DNA from: Neckera pumila
Taxonomy: Eukaryota; Streptophyta; Bryopsida; Hypnales; Neckeraceae
Reading direction: 5' to 3'
DNA: 64,000 nucleotides
NCBI GenBank assembly: GCA_963969595.1
Contig: OZ018415.1
Coordinates: 3,658,001 to 3,722,000, forward strand
Shown here: positions 59,428-64,000 of the stretch, piece by piece
How positions within the stretch are numbered: position 1 is the stretch's first letter
Layout: every line of letters begins with the position of its first letter
Translations under genes and position numbers: made by a program
The notes under the pieces: generated by a model
Told to the model about the DNA's origin: nothing
The model's input: the letters and a program-made list of their open reading frames with translations, nothing else
The model's database searches: none

Positions 59428-60415
59428 AGGTCAAATCACACTCAAATGGACCAAAAAAGGGGTCAGAGACACTAAAATTTGCAATGTAACTTCTTTCTGT
59501 TTATTGTTTTCTAATATTAATCTACTAATTAGTCTATTAGAAGTAATTTTGTCCTTTTTTATTAGAACTTCAAGTCTTGTTAATGCTGATATGCTTTAAT
59601 TCATCCAAAAAACATAAATTCTTTACTAAACTTCCAATTGCAATTTTAATGTCAACCTGTCAGGTTTTTCAATGGATAAAAAAGAGTCTAATTTCTAATG
59701 TGATTGAATTCAAAAAAATCATACACGTATATAATCATACAATAGAATAGAAAAAGAATCTTTTGATACACTTTTAATATTTAATTATTTTTATAATATT
59801 CAGAAATAAAAACACGTGAACGTCTTTTTCAATATAAAAAAAATCCAAATGGTGATTGTATCAAAACAAAAAATGTATATATTATTCACATTAAGGGCAC
59901 TCTATAAGCTATTTTTAGAATTGAATGGGTCAAATCACATTCAAATGGACCAAAAAAGGGTCAAATGCACTAAACTCTGCAATGCTACTTCTTTCTATCT
60001 ATTGTTTTCTAATATTAATCTATTAATTATAAATAATTTAGTCCTTTTTTATTAGAACTTTAAGTCTTGTTAATGCTAATATCTTTTAATTCCCCCAAAG
60101 CATAAATTCTTTACTTAACTTCCAATTGCAATTTAAATGTCAACCTATTAGGTTTTTCAATAGGCAAAAAGGAGTCTAATTTCCAATGTGATTGAATCCA
60201 AAAAAATCATGTGCATATATAATCATACAATAGAATAGAAAAGGACTCTTTTGATACAATTTAAATGTTTATTTAATTCCTATAATTTTTAGAAGTAAAA
60301 ACATGTGAATACCCTTTTCAATATAAAAAATAATCCAAATGGTGATTGTGTCAAAAGAAAAAATGTATATATTATTCACATTAAGGGCACTGTGTAATCT
60401 ATTTTTAGAATTAAA
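59428..60415 (+). repeat. Direct tandem duplication of about 495 bp, two copies
   Basis: Copy one (59428-59925) and copy two (59926-60415) share GGTCAAATCACA, TCAAATGGACCAAAAAAGGG, TTGTTTTCTAATATTAATCT, TTATTCACATTAAGGGCACT and other blocks in order. No terminal inverted repeats and no ORF. Confidence 0.85.
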
Positions 60416-62137
60416 TGTTTTAAGTGTGATTTTAGAACAAATTAATAATTTGTCAATAATCAATTAATTTATTAAAAAAATATACTCGTTTAAGGTTAAA
60501 ATTTAATGACACAAAACCTTTTTTGATAGTAGTATTCTTAAGTAGTATAAAAGATTTGGGTAAAGATATCTATTTAAGTATTTTATTGTTAAAAAGACAT
60601 TAAATTTAGCTCTAAAATTGATGATATAGATCCCTTTATGAATTTTTTCCAAAAAACTTTTTTTCCAACTTATTAAAGGGATACACTGCAATAATATTCA
60701 TCTATAATGTTTTAAGAGAATAGACAACATCAAAGTAATTTATAACATTGAATTTCAAAAAAGGACTCAAATCTTGTCCTAGTAAAGTAATCCCAATGGT
60801 CCCTTTGAGTGTGCTTTGACCCATCTAGATTTTCTTTGATGAAAATTGTTCATGACACAAGGCTTGTACTGCCCAAGGGAGCTCTTGCCCAACTTTGAAA
60901 ATGGATTTCTGTTAACCCATTGTCCTCCTTAGTGTTCCCAACCAAGTTACCATCATTCTAGTTCGTCCTCAACCAAGCTTCCCTAATTCCAACTTTGTTC
61001 CCATCAATCCAACTGCAAGTGCAATAGAACCCTGCAACAATATTGTATAACTGCCAACCATTGTAGCTGAAATACCTTGACAACAAGACTGTTAGAAGGC
61101 ACATTGCCAGTCCAAAATTAATACTATAATTCACTATAATAACGGCCAAATACACAAGCAATTTGCTAATTACATGAAGCCTACCTCTGTTTTGTAAATT
61201 GAATGTGCTTTATTTCACTTGTGTTGAGTGCCATCTGTTCTCGTGAATGAATTGGCTTCATTTCACAAATGTTTACATCACATCTAAGTTGTATAGTGAC
61301 CGATTTTTCCTCCAACCACTAATCAAATAAAGGAGATACTAAGTGAACTAATTGTTTAGCTAGTAACTCCCACCTCACCAATCAGTGCAACTGATCTCAT
61401 GCCCATGTCCACCTAATCATAACCGGTTGTTGAGTTTTCAACACTCACGTGGCACCGTCCCATTGGCAACCCATCACCATTGCCATTACAAGATGCAACT
61501 GATAACCTTCTCTCCTCTCAACTTGCTTCTTCCACCCTTGGATCACGGAGATCAAAGGTTGTGATTGAAAAGTGAACAACCGGTTATGTCCAATAACCTA
61601 CTCACCGCTACCGCGACTCGTCGGTTATCTAATACATAATTGAGCAAAATGTGTAAAAACATAAGGAGTGAATGATTGATTGAAATTCCAATCTCATATA
61701 TATATATCTTTATTTATTTATTGTTTTGGATCCTTCACAATGCCACAATTAAAGGCCTCATGAAATGCAAATAGCATTAATTTATGCTCATGTACATCTC
61801 ACCGCATACAGGGCATGTAGTTCTGCATTTTTCACTGCAGATCTGACAATTCCTCCTTCTACCACTCCTTACCAACGTTCACAGAAGTGGCTAAATTTTG
61901 CTCCATTGCTACTAAAAATTTTCAAGAGCTAAAAGTATATTGGAAAAAATCCTTGAAAAAATAAGATTTTAGTTAAGATTGCAATAAACAATAGAATTTG
62001 GTAGCCAATGTGCAACTTCCTCTACATTGAAATTAGCATCTATTTTGTTAGTTTTTGTAGTATAGTACTCCCAATAATCCTTTAAAATTTGCAAAATCTT
62101 AACTTTTTTATTTATTTTTAATACTACTCACTCTCAA
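60416..62137. other. Non-genic stretch
   Basis: 60780-61620 is somewhat GC-richer, with short ORFs on the minus strand (60958-61161) that I cannot assign. No paired ends seen. Confidence 0.4.
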
Positions 62138-62222
62138 GGTAGCATATTGCACTAAATCCTAATAACTTAGGTAGCATATTGCACTAAATCCTAATAACTT
62201 AGGTAGCATATTGCACTAAATT
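62138..62222. repeat. 32-bp tandem repeat, about 2.7 units
   Basis: Units start at 62138, 62170 and 62202 with GGTAGCATATTGCACTAAAT. The first two are identical and the last is partial. Confidence 0.95.
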
Positions 62223-63322
62223 CCATAAAGCAATTCTAATATCACTGCTCCTTATTAATCCATGAATGAGTGAAGTTGGAGGGATCCTAAAAGTTGTTGA
62301 TCCCTTGATCCGTTTATACCCAACTTGTAGATGCTATTGCCAATTGATAATCAAGATGGGTATTCCAAAATATTCACTTCCAATTACATTTTTGTTTATG
62401 CAATATCCACATGTTCACACAAATAGTATTTAATAAGAAAAAAAGAGACGATGCCACCATTTATGTGTACGAACTTGACACGTATAAGTTCCTTGAAGTT
62501 GGTTTGCCACGTTTATTCTACGCATGTAGGTCGTATATTCCAAATGCACCGGTGAAGTGTTCACGTCCATTCTTTCAAAGCCCTGTTGACGAGGAACAAT
62601 CATTTTGATTTTAATGAGAGGCAAAGGAAGGGCATGGAGAGACAATTAAACTACCAATTTTTTATCTATCCAAACCACTGAGGAAATTTGTCTAAAAGAA
62701 TGCACTTTCCAAAATACAATGCCTTGTTCATTTTTCTTCAAGGTCTTCTTATCAGTGTGGGAGGACGGTAGACCAATTCTATTGGATCTAACTATTCTAG
62801 TTGCACTCAATCCTAAAACCCTTAACTCAATAAACAATTCCATTGATGAAAAAAGTTGTCCATCAAGATTACATGCCTTCTTTTTTTTCTAAATCCTTGA
62901 CCATATTCACAACAATAAATTTGACTTGCTTTGGATCAACTTTTAGATCAACTTTTAATCCAAGAGGATTTGAACCTATTTCTATAGTCATTCAACAACC
63001 ACCTAATTTTCCACAATTTATTGTACCCTGGTGTATTAGGTGTGCTTTCTACTTCCATTGGATTTGTGACGTGTAAACATCTAGTTATGCTTTCATATTG
63101 GTTTCTACTCTAAGAAAAGAGATGATAGGACACCAAAAAAATTGGAAAGATGTTTGCCAATATGCCCTCACATTTGATAATCATTTCATGCCTTTATAAA
63201 GATTAATTGCCATGTATGCTTTTAACTCTAATATAGTAACATTATATCAATCTTTTCCCCCTTTCATCCCTTCTAATGACCTTTTTCTTTTAGAATCTTT
63301 GTCCCATTTGATTTTTGCAAAA
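62223..63322. other. Non-genic stretch
   Basis: Only short ORFs (for example 62411-62608 plus) with no recognised similarity. Confidence 0.4.
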
Positions 63323-63513
63323 ATAAGAAACTTGTGTTTTTTCGGATGTTTTCACTATTTTTTGGAATGCATTTTTGTGGACATTAAATAAAACAACCCA
63401 TATTTTATTGAACATCATTGTTGACATAAAAATATGGGTTGTTTTATCAAATATCCACAAAAATACGTTCCAAAAAATAGTGAAAACATCTGGAAAAAAC
63501 ATGAGTTTCTTAT
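63323..63513. mobile_element. Fold-back element, second family member
   Basis: From ATAAGAAACTTGTGTTTTTT to the complement ending AACATGAGTTTCTTAT, arms of about 90 bp pair with few mismatches across a loop near 63415. Nearly the same length (191 bp) and the same core as 51136-51327. TA flanks are compatible with a mariner-type target. Confidence 0.9.
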
Positions 63514-64000
63514 AGTACTGCGTCTTGATTAGTTTCCCTAGCTATTCTTTCTAGCTATTTGATCGGCCAAAACTATGACCACACTTGATCCAAAGAAAGG
63601 GAATGAGTTGAGAATTGGAAAGGACCCGGGGACAGACCACAAAAACTTTTGAGTGGTGGATAATAAGTTTTATGATCATTAATGCATGTATCATCTTTGA
63701 ATAATTCTCTAATTCCAGTTTTTTCTTTTCTTTCCCAGCAATGGTCACAAGGGGCAATTCATCATCATTGTTGCTCAAATCTTCACTGGAATTACCTCCA
63801 CACTCAAAGAAATGACCACCATCATCCCCCTCTGTCCAATCACCATCCTCACCATCTGGATTCTTTATAACATCCTAAACTGTACTAAGGTAGATCAACC
63901 TATTACCACCCTGATTTGCAATTTGACTATCTTGGGGTTAATTCCATGAGAGACATTTATTTTTCAGAGGTGTGCGCATGTTTCATGAATCAAATCCAAG
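63514..64000. other. Non-genic right edge
   Basis: Short ORFs only. The window may cut a feature here; nothing supportable. Confidence 0.4.

Noticed and set aside
60958..61161. Minus-strand ORF with an LTGNVPS-like alternative frame suggesting a leucine-rich repeat
   Set aside because: The resemblance is limited to a few residues in another frame, with stops on both sides and no repeat periodicity.

Overview
The window reads as nuclear DNA of a land plant. It is AT-rich and dominated by small DNA transposons and their remnants. The few recognisable genes belong to plant-typical families: ACD6-like ankyrin/PGG membrane proteins, a plant-type protein kinase relic and a Bet v 1/PR-10-like exon. 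Intron splice sites are of the GT..AG kind. The ankyrin and kinase variants feel more like those of seed-free plants (bryophyte, lycophyte, fern) than of flowering plants, but that is a weak inference without a database search.

The backbone is a tandem array of three diverged segmental copies on the plus strand. Unit 1 is about 0.65-11.0 kb, unit 2 about 22.5-36.0 kb and unit 3 about 50.8-57.8 kb. Each unit carries the same arrangement: a degenerate non-genic upstream segment, a conserved GC-richer leader that looks like a non-coding first exon ending in AAG|GTGAGA, one intron (1277, 2321 and 956 bp), and a single-exon ORF starting 17 bases after the splice acceptor. The protein has a short Ser/Gly-rich N-terminus, 10-13 ankyrin repeats and a four-helix C-terminal membrane domain of PGG type. 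Copies 2 (683 aa) and 3 (607 aa) are intact. Copy 1 is intact except for one TGG-to-TGA change in an ankyrin repeat.

Between and inside the units are many non-autonomous elements with readable ends. They include a family with CCCCTAAAG termini at duplicated TTAA targets (at least seven copies), a family with GGGTGATTGCAA termini and 4-bp duplications, a GGTAGGAGG family, a PIF/Harbinger-like element with TTA duplication, two CACTA elements with perfect 3-bp duplications, two long near-perfect fold-back hairpins of about 191 bp, and a roughly 600-bp long inverted repeat. Because the units are copies of one another, one unit often supplies the empty site for an insertion in another, so the insertion boundaries are well supported.

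Between units 2 and 3 (36-50.8 kb) lie a decayed protein kinase gene on the minus strand, split by a 2.6-kb CACTA element, and an isolated first exon of a Bet v 1-like gene with a 348-bp CACTA miniature upstream. Long stretches (15.0-16.4, 36-37.5, 38.4-41.5, 46.1-47.4, 60.4-63.3 kb) show no gene that I can support. No tRNA, rRNA or CRISPR array was seen.
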